The notes: a model not told the origin generated them from the letters alone. A DNA stretch of 64,000 nucleotides from Ochotona curzoniae (GCF_017591425.1 NW_024466599.1:26264001-26328000), one strand, 5' to 3'. Shown: positions 11,350 through 22,488, counted from the first letter of the stretch. Program-made: numbers and translations.

Positions 11350-11617
11350 CCAGGATCCTATATGGGCACCGGTTCTAATGCTGGCATCCCCACTTCGCAT
11401 CCAGCTCCATGCCTGGGGCCTGGGAGAGCACTCGAGGATGGCCTAAAGCCTTGGGATCCTTAACCAGCGTGAGAGACCTGGAAGAGCTCCTGGCTCCTGG
11501 CTTCAGATTGGCTCAGCTCCAGACAGTGTGGCCGCTTGGGAAGTGAATCAACAAATGGAAGATCTTCCCCTGTCTCTCCTCCTCTCTGTATATCTGCCTT
11601 TCTAATAAATCTTTTTT
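11350..11617 (+). mobile_element. CSINE missing its head
   Basis: It begins at CAGGATCCTATATGGGCACC and runs through GCCTGGGAGAGCACTCGAGG to a full tail TATATCTGCCTTTCTAATAA. It forms the middle member of a three-copy same-strand array. Confidence 0.88.
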
Positions 11618-11629
11618 AAAACAATGACA

Positions 11630-11948
11630 GGGCCCGGCGCGGTGGCGCAAGTGGCGCAAGTGGTTAAAGGTCCTCGCCTTGCACGCCCAGGATCCCATAT
11701 GGGCGCCGGTTCTAATCCCAGCAGCCCCGCTTCCCTTCCAGCTCCCTGCCTGTGGCCTGGGAAAGCAGTCGAGGATGGCCCAAAGCTTTGGGAACCTGCA
11801 CCCGCGTGGGAGACCAGGAAGAGGCTCCTGGCTTTGGATCGGCATAGTATCGGCCCGTTGCGCTCACTTGGGGAGTGAATCATCGGATGGAAGATCTTCC
11901 TCTCTGTCTCTCCTCTCTGTATATCTGCCTTTCTAATAAATCTTTTTT
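11630..11948 (+). mobile_element. Full-length young CSINE with target-site duplication
   Basis: The complete element runs from GGGCCCGGCGCGGTGGC to TTTCTAATAAATCTTTTTT. The 12-base direct repeat AAAACAATGACA flanks it exactly (11618-11629 and 11949-11960). The head contains a tandem duplication of GCGCAAGTG. It inserted at the tail of the preceding copy. Confidence 0.95.
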
Positions 11949-12019
11949 AAAACAATGACAAATATAAGCTGATTGATCAAAGCAGGAAGTATTTTGGAAA
12001 CAGTAGCTTATAATCATCT

Positions 12020-12312
12020 CTTTTTAAAAAAGATTTATTTTTGCTTGAGAAGCAAAATTGGAGAAGGAGAGCTCTTTCATCCACTGGTTCGCTCACCAAA
12101 TGGCCACAATGACCAGAGCTGGGCTTGTCTGAAGCTGGGAGCCAGGAGCTTCTAATGGGTCTGTCACTTGGGTGTAGGTGCCCAAGAACTTGAACCATTC
12201 TCTACTGCTTTCCCAGGCACATTAGCAGGGAGCTGGATTGGAAGTGGCAGGACTCAAACTGACACCCGTAAAGGATGTGGGGATATTGCAGGTGGAGGAT
12301 TAACGTGGTACA
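12020..12312 (-). mobile_element. Old-subfamily CSINE
   Basis: Minus-strand order is the A/T tail, CATCCACTGGTTCGCTCACC, AAATGGCCACAATGACCAGA, TGCTTTCCCAGGCACATTAG and GGAGCTGGATTGGAAGTGG. The GCACATTAGCAGGGAGC variant marks the older subfamily. Confidence 0.85.
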
Positions 12313-12728
12313 CAATGGTATCAGTCTTACGGGCATCATCTATGTTTTCATTTGCAAGCCTTGTCTTGAATTTAATGGTCTCCAAGAAAAAGGATCACCT
12401 CTTGACATACTGGAACACTCGTGGGCTTCTGTGGGCCCCTCCCCTACTGAACTGACAGCAGTATCATTTTTGTTTACTCATCGCTGAGTACAAGTGCTCA
12501 GTTTATGAGAGTTGGTGAATTTTTCCAGTATGTTCTCTCTATGTTAATTAGCATACTAATCCTAAAATACCACATGATAGCCTTTCAGTAGTCCCCTGCT
12601 AGCTACCATACCAGGTCCATATTCTCCAGCTTGGATAGGAAGGCTGTTAATAATAGCCATAGTGCCTTTATGTTTTTGTATGTGAACCTCTATCATTGTT
12701 CTACAAAGCTCTATCCTTTTGTTTATTT

Positions 12729-12951
12729 TTTTAAAGATTTATTTTTATTATTTTTTTTATTGGAAAGGCGGATATACAGAGAGGAGAGACAGAGAGGAAG
12801 ATCTTCCGTCCGATGATTCACTCCCCAAGTGAGCGCAACGGCCGATACTATGCCGATCCGAAGCCAGGAGACTCTTCTGGGTCTCCCACGCGGGTGCAGG
12901 GTCCCAAAGCCTTGGGCCGTCCTCAACTGCTTTCCCTGGCCACAAAGGCAG
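12729..12951 (-). mobile_element. Young CSINE portion of a chimera
   Basis: The tail and body are of the young type (GGCGGATATACAGAGAGGAG, CCGATGATTCACTCCCCAAG). They stop inside the body at GGCCACAAAGGCAGAG, where an older element begins without a gap. Confidence 0.85.
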
Positions 12952-13125
12952 AGAGAGAAACAGATCTGTTCACCATCCACTGGTTCATTTCCCAAATGAC
13001 CACAGTGGCTGGGATGGCCAGGGTGAAACCAGGAGCCTGGAATTCCATTTGGGTCTTCCTCAGGGATATAGTATATAATGTCTTCCAGGCATATTAACAA
13101 CAGGCTGGATGAGATTCAGACAGGT
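12952..13125 (-). mobile_element. Older CSINE portion of a chimera
   Basis: A second tail-side sequence (CACCATCCACTGGTTCATTT, CCAAATGACCACAGTGGCTG, CCAGGCATATTAACAACAGG) follows the young part in the same orientation. The two are either separate insertions that lost their junction by deletion or recombination products. Confidence 0.75.
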
Positions 13126-13196
13126 GCTTGAAATTTGGTATAAATAAAGAGAGATTACTAAATATGCTTCCCCTGGGATTTCCTATGATGCCCCCC

Positions 13197-13491
13197 CTTT
13201 TTAATATATTTATTTTTATTGGAAAGGCAGATTTACAGAGAGAAGGAGAGACAGAGAAAAAGATCTTCTATATGCTGGTTCAGTCCGCAAGTGGCCACAA
13301 TGGCTGGAGCTGAGCCAAACCACAGCAAGGAGTTAATGGTTTCTTCTGTTCTCCCATGTGGGAGAATGACACTGGGCCATCTTCCACTGCTTTCCCAGGG
13401 ATGTTAGCAGGGAGCTGGATCAGAAGTGGGGTAGCCAGGACAAGAGCCAGCAGGTGGAGAATTAGGCAGTTGAACTATTGTGCTGGCCTGG
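13197..13491 (-). mobile_element. CSINE, intermediate age
   Basis: Nearly full length: TTATTGGAAAGGCAGATTTA, AAGTGGCCACAATGGCTGG, CTGCTTTCCCAGGGATGTTA, then a diverged head ending TTGTGCTGGCCTGG. Confidence 0.88.
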
Positions 13492-14084
13492 TGTCCTTCA
13501 AAGTGAATATTCTGATAATTTGCAATTTTAAAATGTGGCCACCCTCAGTAATTCATGTTTATCTTTGCTATTGCACAGTGAGTTTTCTCCAGGAAAGAGG
13601 AGGCAATGATAAACATGGCCACAAATGTTAAAATAGAATTAACATTCAATTCCTTTCGGTTAATGGGGTATTTCTTCTGTTCTGGATTTCATTTAGTTGA
13701 GTATTGTTTTGAAGTTCTGTAAACTGTTTATATTTTAAAAGCCAACTAAAAAAACAGAACTAAGTTACTACAGACTTGAATAGGGATCCATTATCGAAAT
13801 TCATTATTCTATCAGCACAAACCAAAGCAGGGGAGTTGCTCTCCTTTCATGGGCGGACACTGCACCTGCCCAGGGGAGCCCATTGGAAGGGAAGGGCTGG
13901 GATGGCCCTTGGAAAACAGACTCCATTTCTACTGGATCTCACCCTGAATCAATTTTCTTCTATTTCAAGTAGAAGATACAATTACCTACCGCATAGGGTT
14001 GTTGTTAAAAGAAAAAAAAAAAAGCCAGAAAATGCACTATGTGTGTAACGTAGTCTGCCTTGGTATGCCTCACAGTTCTTCTGC
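13492..14084. other. Intergenic, no recognised feature
   Basis: Unassigned sequence with a short A tract near 14010. No coding signature is seen. Confidence 0.4.
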
Positions 14085-14280
14085 TTAACAGGCTGTGTGA
14101 CCATTTAGGTTGATCTGTGCACTTCAGTCACTTCATCGTTGGTTAACTGGGATGATAGGACCCTGTGAGTTGTTACAAGAATTAAAAGAGATACTGTATG
14201 GAAGACACTCCTTAAAAAAAATGCATGGCACATTAAAGAATGCACAATAAATGTCATTGAATTATTATAGAATACTATTA
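14085..14280 (+). mobile_element. MIR SINE
   Basis: Matches the MIR order: GCTGTGTGACCATTTAGG, ACTTCAGTCACTTCATC, AACTGGGATGATAGGACCCT, GAGTTGTTACAAGAATTAAA and a CACAATAAATGTCATTGAAT end. This is an ancient mammalian element. Confidence 0.75.
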
Positions 14281-14567
14281 TTTCTCATGTTATATCCCCA
14301 TTTTTATATCTCTGAAGCTTTTCCTATGCTTTTGCAATATGGAGGGGAAGAAATACAATGTTGCTACACAGTCCATGGAAAGAAATTCAAAGTAACAAAA
14401 AGCTGAAAAGGAACAGGAATCCCTATGACCTTGAAATGAGATCTGTTTTTACTTCCTCAATTGAACATGTGTTTCCAGCACAGGTTTTCGAGTAGCAAGA
14501 AGCCAGAGTTTTCTATGCCATCAAATTTAAGTGTTCCAGTGCCAGATACAAACCCATTAAGTGGAGC

Positions 14568-14880
14568 ATAGCTATTTGGCGTACCGTATAGCATCCTGGA
14601 TAAGATGCCCGCATCTCACACTGGAGTGTTTGATTTGATTTGATTTGATTTGATTCAGATCTCTCTTCTACCAGTTCCAGCCTCCTCAGCTAAGGTGGTT
14701 GCTGGGAAGCCGTGGTGTTGGCTAAAGTCACTGGGTCCCGACCATCCACCTAGGAGACCCGGATGCAATTCTCAGCTGCCATCTTTAGACTGGCCCAGTG
14801 CTTGCTGTTGCAATGATTTAGGAAGTGAAGCAGCAGATGCAAGCTGTCTGCCTCTCAAATAATATAAAAAGTAAAAGTAA
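14568..14880 (+). mobile_element. Diverged CSINE carrying a (TTTGA)n stretch
   Basis: Body blocks are AAGATGCCCGCATCTCACAC, TAGGAGACCCGGATGCAATT, TTAGGAAGTGAAGCAGCAGA and a TCTCAAATAATATAAAAAG tail. The sequence resembles the old lagomorph subfamily with the ACCTGGAT box. It is split by a pentanucleotide repeat. Confidence 0.6.
14629..14655. repeat. (TTTGA)n simple repeat
   Basis: Five tandem TTTGA units inside the diverged CSINE, apparently expanded from its own sequence. Confidence 0.9.
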
Positions 14881-15292
14881 AATATGTAAATGTCACTTAG
14901 TAATTTTATGTTGGCTTTACCTTTACACCATACATATATACACTTTATATTTACACTATAATGCCAAGCATTTTACTATAATATATACTCTCATTGTGAC
15001 GCCTCACATTTAAAATCTCAAGTATCTCCAGAAAGACTTCTGACTAGATAACTTTAAATAAGTCATTTTTTAAGCGATGAGGGATAATTTAGCTGAAGGC
15101 TGATTAGTTTTTAATTTAGCTTGTCTGTTTCCTCTAGATACCCCTTGAGACTTTAGATTCTTTGAGGTGTTGATTTAGTTTTGAAAGGCATTTGTGACTT
15201 TTCAGGTATTTGATAGGGCTGTAGGTCAAACAATTCCTTGTCCATGAAATTTAAAAAACTGCTAAAGAGGGGATGGGTGGGGAGGGTGGTGT

Positions 15293-15535
15293 GGGGTTGG
15301 TGCAGTGGTGTAGCTAGCTAATTGTGTGTTTAAGGCGCCCACATCCTAGCTTCCTCCATGTCTCCCACATGAGTGCAGGGGCCAAAAAACTTCAGCTCTC
15401 ATCCACTGCTTTCCCATGCCATATGCCAGAGAAACTGGATCAGAAGTTGAGCAGCGGAGAATAGAACCAGTACCGGTGTGAGATGCCAGTGCCAAAGGCA
15501 GAAGCTTAATATACTATGCCACAGCACCAATACCT
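15293..15535. mobile_element. CSINE head-to-head hybrid (foldback)
   Basis: A plus-strand head (GGGGTTGGTGCAGTGGTG to GGCGCCCACATCC, about 15293-15349) is fused to an inverted body-plus-head (about 15355-15535). The latter includes GTCTCCCACATGAGTGCAGG, ACTGCTTTCCCATGCCATAT and a terminal GCCACAGCACCAATACC. The design is the same as in the hybrid at 2.4 kb, but from an older subfamily. Confidence 0.7.
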
Positions 15536-15599
15536 GACCTCATTACTTCTTCTATGCATTTATCTTTGTTCAAGTTTCTTGTGAATATGCACTTTGAGA

Positions 15600-15778
15600 A
15601 GCAGCAGGCTGAAGTAGTTTGATCTCTGCCACCTGTGTGGGAATCCTGGCCTGGGTTGTGAGCTTCTGGCTTCAGGCTGACCTTCCCAGCTGCTGCGGTG
15701 TCTAGGGAGTGAAGCAGCAGAGGGAAGAGCTCTTTCTGCATTTCAAATAAAATGAAATGAATTAATTAAAAATAAAAG
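15600..15778 (+). mobile_element. Diverged CSINE 3' part
   Basis: Contains CACCTGTGTGGGAATCCTGG, GCTTCTGGCTTCAGGCTGAC, AGGGAGTGAAGCAGCAGAGG and an AAATAAAATGAAATGAATTA tail. The head is missing. Confidence 0.65.
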
Positions 15779-16025
15779 CATACCATATACAGAACATAGT
15801 TGGTAATGATAAGAAGTGCCTACATTGCTGGTTTAGGCTTTTACTCTATCGTTATTTTAGAACGTACTCCTTCTACTTAAGAAATAGTTTACAGCTAAAC
15901 AACATGACCTGTTATGCCAGCTTCCTGCAACTGGTGTTTATTTTGTCAATTACATCATGTTCTCTTATGCTTCGTTTAGTTTTGTATTGTTAGCTTTCCA
16001 TGTCCCCAGCAGCTATAGGTTATAC

Positions 16026-16027
<2 letters not shown>

Positions 16028-16064
<37 letters not shown>

Positions 16065-16078
16065 ACGCACACACACAC
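16028..16078. repeat. (CA)n microsatellite
   Basis: An uninterrupted CA run to 16060, then an imperfect GTGCACGCACACACAC extension. Confidence 0.95.
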
Positions 16079-16573
16079 CCCCCATATAGTGTACATTTGT
16101 AGTAGACAATACCATCTAGGTTTGTGTAAGTACACTCTATGATCACACAATGATGAAATCACCTAATATTTCTCAACACTAACTCCTCCATTACATGCCA
16201 CATGACTATATATAGATATATATATAGCTAAACATGTATGTATATTACAAAATAAGTGTTTTATAACACACTGCATAAGTTAGTAAAGATAAATGTGTAA
16301 TTATGGCAGACTGTGATATATGTAATAAGACTACTGTTAATCCACTATACCACATTCTCCTATTTTCAGTCTCTAAACATCCCAGATAGCAACTTTTAAT
16401 ACATCCCATATATATTTATGGCTTAGTCCTGAGTGTCATGTTTGAGCCAACCTTGTTTCCTGATTCCTGGGCATTTTCTCTAAGAGTAAAGCTGAAACAA
16501 TTTTACCTTAGAGTGGAATGAAAATGCCTAGTTCTTTTACAGCTGCTCCATTTTGCGTATGAAATTCCTACCT
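16079..16573. other. Intergenic AT-rich sequence
   Basis: Contains a short TATATA-rich patch near 16208-16230. No gene or named repeat is recognised. Confidence 0.4.
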
Positions 16574-16920
16574 GTGGCCTAACACATTGGCTTAATGGCT
16601 AAATCCTCATGTTACAACACTAGGATCCCATGTGGGTGTCGGTTCATGTCCCAGCTGCTCCCATCCAGCTCTCTGTTTGTGGCCTGGGAAAGCAGTAGAG
16701 GATGGCTCAAAGCCTTGGGACACTGCACCCACATTGGAAACCTGGAAGAAGCTCTTGACTCCCAGCCGAGGATCAACTCAGCTCTGCTGTTACAGCCATT
16801 CGGAGAGTGAGCCAGCAGGTAGAATATCTTTCTTTCTCCCTCCCTCTCATTCTCTCTTTCTCTCTCCATAAATCCTGATCTGCCTTTCCAATAAAAATAA
16901 ATAAATCTTTTTAAAAAATG
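16574..16920 (+). mobile_element. Full-length CSINE
   Basis: Head (GTGGCCTAACACATTGGCTT), body (GTTTGTGGCCTGGGAAAGCA) and a pyrimidine-rich expansion (TCTTTCTTTCTCCCTCCCTC) precede CCAATAAAAATAAATAAATC. The CT-rich stretch before the tail is longer than in other copies. Confidence 0.92.
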
Positions 16921-18221
16921 TTTCCATCCGGTCCCCTTTCTAAATTATTAGTTTGCTTCTTTCTAAGTTGTACAATAACCCTAGCTCTTGTTGGAAGGAT
17001 TTTCTTAGAGATCAAGACATATGTATTATAAAAGGGGGTTGATTAGTTTCTTTTGCTTTGTCGTAGATTTCAAGTTTAAACCTTAGTGTTCCCCATAAAC
17101 GATATGTGACTACTGGGAACCATGAAAGATGGAGGGTTGACCAGTAACAAAAGAGGATTAATTGTACTAAAATTGCATGTTGAAATTAAAACTTCATTTC
17201 TAGGGAATTTTAGTTGTTTTCTTGCTGTTGTGGAGCTTTGTTGAAATGATTTACAAAATTAAAATCAAAGATGGGTGCACTAATTTATTACAGTCCAAAC
17301 AGCAGGAGAATCTATAAACTAGTCTTGAGGGATTTTTTTTTTATGACCACAATGTGAGTTGCCTTGGTATTACTGAAACACCCTAAATACTTTGCTGGTA
17401 TTTTCGGATGTGTAAATAAGACCAACAGGATAAACCCATCCTGAATGTAAGCAAAAATAAAGCTATAGATAGCAACATATGGGGTCTAAAGGCAGAAGTT
17501 AATGTGTGACATAGTTACAATATTCTATTATTAATTATTAGTAGCTATAACTGGCATAACCAACTTTTAAAACGACTATTGCTATTTTCCGTGAATTTGT
17601 GTCACCTCTATTTATTTTCTTAATGTTCTATTTTTGTGCCCTGTGACCTAAAGGTTTTCTTCCTCTTTCATTTTAGATGCTAGACCTAACTTGAATCTTT
17701 AAAAACAAGGACTTTTATTTGGGTATATCTTGAAAACTACTCTTAGAGTGATTATTCTTTCATAAAAAAAGTAGAATTAATAATCACCCTTAATATTGCT
17801 CCAAGATTATAAGACTAAGAGAAAAGAGTACATTCTTACTTCAGTCTGATTTCTTTCTGTGTCACCTGACGAAAAGATCTCACAACTTTACACTATGAAA
17901 AAACAGATCAAGTGAGTGTGTAATACCTTACCAAGCCTACAATGACCTCAAAGCAAGTAACAACTGAATGTGTCAGTCAAGTGTAGAATATTTCATTTGC
18001 ATTTTGGTATTTCATTTTTCTGAAAAGGGATTCTGTTTTTCCCTGCAACTAGCTGTGGTAAACATTGACTAAGGGAAAAACACAATATAAAAATGAGCAT
18101 TACAAGAACTTCAAAGGTATCTGTTTTTGCTTTCCATGAAAGCTTACCTCATCATACTAATTTAGTTTTTTTGTTTTTTAAAAATGCTTCTTTCTTTTTT
18201 TTTTAAGACTTACTTTTGTTT
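16921..18221. other. Intergenic, no recognised feature
   Basis: About 1.3 kb of AT-rich DNA with no open frame of note and no repeat that I can name. Confidence 0.4.
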
Positions 18222-18399
18222 TTTTTAAAGATTTATTTTGTTTTATTGGAAAGGCTTCGGGCCGTCCTCGACTGCTTTCCCAGGCCACAGGCAGGGAGCT
18301 GGAAGGGAAGCAGGGCTGCCGGGATTAGAACCGGCGCCCATATGGGATCCCAGGTGTGCAAGGCGAGGACCTTAACCACTGCGCCACTGCGCTGGGCCC
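18222..18399 (-). mobile_element. CSINE with internal deletion
   Basis: Tail sequence (AAAGATTTATTTTGTTTTAT TGGAAAGGC) jumps straight to TTCGGGCCGTCCTCGACTGC, removing roughly 150 bases of the middle. The head is perfect (AGGCGAGGACCTTAACCACT), so the copy is young. Confidence 0.92.
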
Positions 18400-18419
18400 T
18401 AAAAATGTTTGTAATTGAT

Positions 18420-18655
18420 TGATTAAGGTGAAGGGAGTGGGGAGAGAGAGAAAAAGAGAAATCCTTTATTTGCATGTTCACTCTCTGAATGCCTCGCTCA
18501 GCGTACAGCCTCAAATTCAAGTGGGGCCAACACCTGTTGCATATCTGCAGGAAGCTGGCACTGCAAGTAGAGCTGGGGTGTGGTATGTGGGCATCCAAGT
18601 GGTGTCTGTGCGCAGTACACAGCACCCACACTCAAGATCAGATGCTAATGGCTAC
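18420..18655 (-). mobile_element. Possible very old CSINE relic
   Basis: A GAGAGAGAAAAAGAGAAATC stretch followed by CATGTTCACTCTCTGAATGC and a GAAGCTGGCACTGCAAGTAG block has the order of a minus-strand CSINE, but similarity is marginal. Confidence 0.35.
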
Positions 18656-18694
18656 TTAGGTTTTCTCCTTTGAAACTGAAAATGCTTTTAGGGT

Positions 18695-19191
18695 TGCTAT
18701 GGTTTGGATGTAGTTTGTGCCCAGGAACTCATGCATTGGTCCCCAGTGTGGTGATGTGAGAGGATATCTGTCATTCTCTGTATCTCTCTCTCTCTCTGCA
18801 ACTTTTCAGCCTTTCAAAAAGGTAAACATGTGTAAGATTGTAAAATGTGGTGGAAGAACCTTGAAAAAGTAGAGCCCAAGGGAAGGTGATAAAGGTCATG
18901 GGCAGCTCCCCAGGGAAGACATTAACATAGTTACCTTGTGACTTTAGTTTTGGGGGAAAGGTTGTTAGAAAAGTGCCAGACAGCCTCTGACTAAGCTCTA
19001 ACTTCCTGTCTTACCATGTGACCTCTCCCTTATGCAAGGACTCTCACCCTGAAGTCATCTGCCATGATGGGATGCAGCCAAGTGGGTTCTCAGGGAACCC
19101 AGCACCACACTCCAAAACCATGATTAAGTCAATGTTCTTTCCTCAAATTTCCCAGGTTTCTTGTGATAGCAATGGAAAACAGACTAAGACA
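18695..19191 (+). mobile_element. ERVL-MaLR solo LTR (MST/MLT1 type)
   Basis: It starts TGCTATGGTTTGGATGTAGT, the typical 5' end of MaLR LTRs, and ends GGAAAACAGACTAAGACA, the typical 3' end. In between are CCCCAGTGTGGTGATGTGAG, a CT-rich patch and a CCAGGTTTCTTGTGATAGCA segment. No internal retroviral sequence is attached, so this is an old solo LTR. Confidence 0.9.
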
Positions 19192-19216
19192 AGGTCAAAT
19201 TGAAAGAACTCGGGCT

Positions 19217-19557
19217 GGGCCCAGCGTAGTAGCCTAGTGGCTAAAGTCCTCGCCTTGTGCGAGTCTGGATCCCATATGGGCGCCACTTCCTATCCCAGCT
19301 GCTTCTCTTCCCATCCAGCTCCCTGCTTGTGGCCTGGGAAAGTACTCAAGGATAGCCCAAAGCCTGGGGACCCTGCACCCGTGTGGGAGACCTGGAAGAG
19401 GCTCCTGGCTCCTGGCTTTGTATCAGCTCAGGTCAGGCCATTACGACCACTTGGGGAGTGAACCAGTAGATGGAAGATCTTTCTCTGTGCGTCTCCTTCC
19501 CTCTGTGTATCTGCCTTTCTGGTAAAAATGAATAATTTTTTTAATTAAAAAAAAAAA
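19217..19557 (+). mobile_element. Full-length CSINE
   Basis: It runs from GGGCCCAGCGTAGTAGCC to a long A tract. Imperfect duplicated flanks (AAGAACTCGGGCTG before, AACGACTTGGGCTG after) mark the target site. It landed only about 25 bases beyond the MaLR LTR. Confidence 0.93.
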
Positions 19558-21146
19558 CGACTTGGGCTGCAGTTGAATCAGCCTCTGTGGCTCTGAACTG
19601 GTGCAGTCTCCATGACTTAACTTTTCTATTACTAACAGTAAGAATAACAACATCTCGGATCATGCCGAGTCATAGGATTGGAAGAGCTTTAGAAGAGTAT
19701 TATTGGTACACCTAGTGTCTCTGATCATATTTTTTAATTTATAGCTACAAACATCTAGCTACTAACTAAATGGAAACAAATTTTTGAATTACTAGCTTCT
19801 TAGATTCCATGTGCTATTATTAATATGGTAGAAACTGGTGTTTTGTCACTTCATTTGATCCCACGGGATTCACCGAAATATTTAGCATAGGTGGAATTTT
19901 TTGAATTGTAAACTCAACTTGTGTGCACCCACAAATATGCCAACATATCCCAAACAGCCATTGAGCACAGCTTGATATCAGGTTTAATACTGAGCATCTC
20001 CGAATTCTGTGAACCGGAAAGAGCCAAGCTTCCTTGTGGCTCTTGTCTCTGATTCTATCTTCCTGAGGGCACTGGAATTCCTAAATAGACTTTCATTTCT
20101 TTAAATCTCCAACACTTAAGGATCTTCAGAGCCCTCTAAGAGAAATTGATTAAAAAAAAAAACACTTGAAAAATGTAGGAAAGTGAAAAGATTAGTGTTG
20201 ATGAAAGGAATAAAAGTCTGTGGGAATAATTTTCTCCATTCAGGAGAAGAGAAAGAACATTCTTCTAAAGCCCTGGGAGGAGAGAGCCAGAAAATCACAG
20301 GACTTTTTTTCCCCCTAACATTTATGGCCTCCTTGACCTGACCCCTGATCTAGTGACAGGAGTTGGGAAAATTTACAGGAAACCTGGATTCCTGAGGTTT
20401 CTAAAGAACAGCCAAAAAAAAAAAAAAAAGCAGCAACACAACAACAAAAAAAAAACTCCTGACTCTGCATTACAGGAGTACATATTTTAATTTTCCAATC
20501 CATTACAGAAATCAGGATGGACAGATTTGGGCAGGTATAACCTGTGCGGCTCTTTATTTCTCTATGACTAATAAAGCAACAAAGGCCAGTGACTTCAGTT
20601 TGAGAGCCATGCAAAGGGCGAAACAAGCAGAGGGAGGCCCAGTTGGGGTTTAGGATTGCAGCTGTCTACTTCCTAATTGGGTTAAGATTGATCCATCTTC
20701 CCAGGCTTTCTTTGTTACTCTCAGGGCCCTATGAAACAACCACTTATCATTAATGATAGTGTTATCATGAATCTGATGACAAACGGTCCCTGATTTAAAA
20801 TGGTTCTGCTTATAAAATTTTGGACTTGACAGTGGTGTGAAAGTGATAGGCACTCCCTAGAAATGGAACTCTGATGTTCGGGCTTTGAACCTTTCGTGGA
20901 TGTGCTGCGATATTGCCTCGTGCTTCTGGGCAGCAGCCTCCAGTGAAGTTCCCAGACCGCCCCACCCACCCATCACCAGGATGAACACCCAACACTCCAC
21001 AGTGGACTGTGCTGCTAAGCTCCGATGTTCAGTTCATCAGATGTCTTCTTTATTTTGCATCTATTGGGATGTACCACTGTCAGAAGTTGAGGAACATGTT
21101 TGAATGGATTTTGCTAATGTATTTCTCAAAGCACTTGGTCTATTTG
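19558..21146. other. Intergenic, no recognised feature
   Basis: About 1.6 kb with A tracts near 20150 and 20420. I recognise neither coding sequence nor a named repeat. Confidence 0.4.
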
Positions 21147-21307
21147 CAGTGCTTCTCAGCTTGGCTGCATTTCAGAATTACCTGAGAGCTTTCAGGCAGC
21201 GAGCACACAGCAGAACATCTGAACAGTGAACCCAGGCAGCACCGGTTTCAAAAAAAAAGAACTTTCCAGATAATCCTAGTGTGTACCTACAATTAGAATC
21301 AGTGGCT
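21147..21307 (+). mobile_element. MER5A-like hAT-Charlie DNA transposon remnant
   Basis: It begins CAGTGCTTCTCAGCTTGGCT GCATTTCAGAATTACCTG, the known left end of MER5 elements, and closes with ACAATTAGAATCAGTGGC. It is a non-autonomous element without coding capacity. The middle is diverged. Confidence 0.75.
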
Positions 21308-21572
21308 TCTTGAATTTCTTTCCTGTACAAAATAAATTTAACACAGTGTTCCACAAGTGTTTTGGTCCCAGGGCTCTTTACATTAGTAAGTATGACTGAA
21401 AACCAAAATAGCTTGCAGATTATGTCTGTTATTATTTATTGCGCTGAGCAGTAAAACAGCCATTTTGTAAATATTTAATGATAGAATTGTTTTAAAGTAA
21501 TGAAAGCATTACATGTTACATAACACATGGATATGGCTTAGTCTTTTTAAAATTGCCTTTAATGTCTCACTT

Positions 21573-21891
21573 TTTTTTTAAAAAAGATTTATCTGTTTTT
21601 ATTGGAAAGTCAGATCTACAGAGAGAAGGAGAGACAAAGAGGATGATCTTCCATCTGCTGATTCACTCCCCAAGTGACTGCAATGGCCAGAGATGCATTG
21701 ATCCGAAGCCAGAAGCCTCTCCAGGTCTCCCACATGGGTGCAGGGTCCCAAGGTTTTGGGCAATCCTCAACTGCTTTCCCAGGCCACAGGAGGCTGGATG
21801 GGATGTGAGGCTGCAGGCACATGAGCCGAAGTTCATATGGGATCCCTGTGATTGCAGGGCAGAAGATTAGCCAAGCCATTGTGCCAGACCC
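21573..21891 (-). mobile_element. Full-length CSINE with perfect target-site duplication
   Basis: The 12-base direct repeat AATGTCTCACTT flanks it exactly (21561-21572 and 21892-21903). The body is diverged (GGCCACAGGAGGCTGGATGG lacks the usual CAAGCAGGGAGC). Confidence 0.95.
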
Positions 21892-22177
21892 AATGTCTCA
21901 CTTCTTCAAAGAAAAGACTATTGACTTCTCAGATGTGCATTTGCATTCAACCTGTTGTGATATGATGCTTTGACTAAAGCATTTAAAGAAAATACATACT
22001 GTCACAGACAGGCAGTAAGAAAAGGGAGAAACATTTAAATGCCCTTTTCAGATAATTGTGGCTTTTTTGTTATTAATCAAAACATGACAGATGGTAGTGT
22101 AATACAAGGTACCTGCAATTTAGAATCTCAAAATATGTAAATATATTTTTAACTTCATTATCGTTTTAAGAGTGAGC

Positions 22178-22488
22178 TTTTTTTTAATTGCAAAGTCAGA
22201 TATACAGAGAGGAACAGAGATAGAGAAGAAGATCTTTGTCCTCTGATTCACTTCCCAAGTGACCACAATGGCCAGAGTTGAGCCAATCTGAAGCCAGGAG
22301 CCAGGAATTTCTTCCGGTCTCCCACATGGGTGCAGGTTCCCAAGGCTTTTGACTGTCTTCGACTGCTTTCCCAGGCCACAAGCAGGGAGCTAGATGGGAA
22401 GTGGGGCTACTGGTATTAGAACCGGTGTCCATATGGGATGCTAGTGTTCAGGGTGAGGACTTTAGTCACTCTGCCACTGTGTGGGGCC
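22178..22488 (-). mobile_element. CSINE
   Basis: AGTCAGATATACAGAGAGGA, AGTGACCACAATGGCCAGAG and GAACCGGTGTCCATATGGGA in order, with the head ending CACTGTGTGGGGCC. The poly-T tail is short. Confidence 0.93.
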
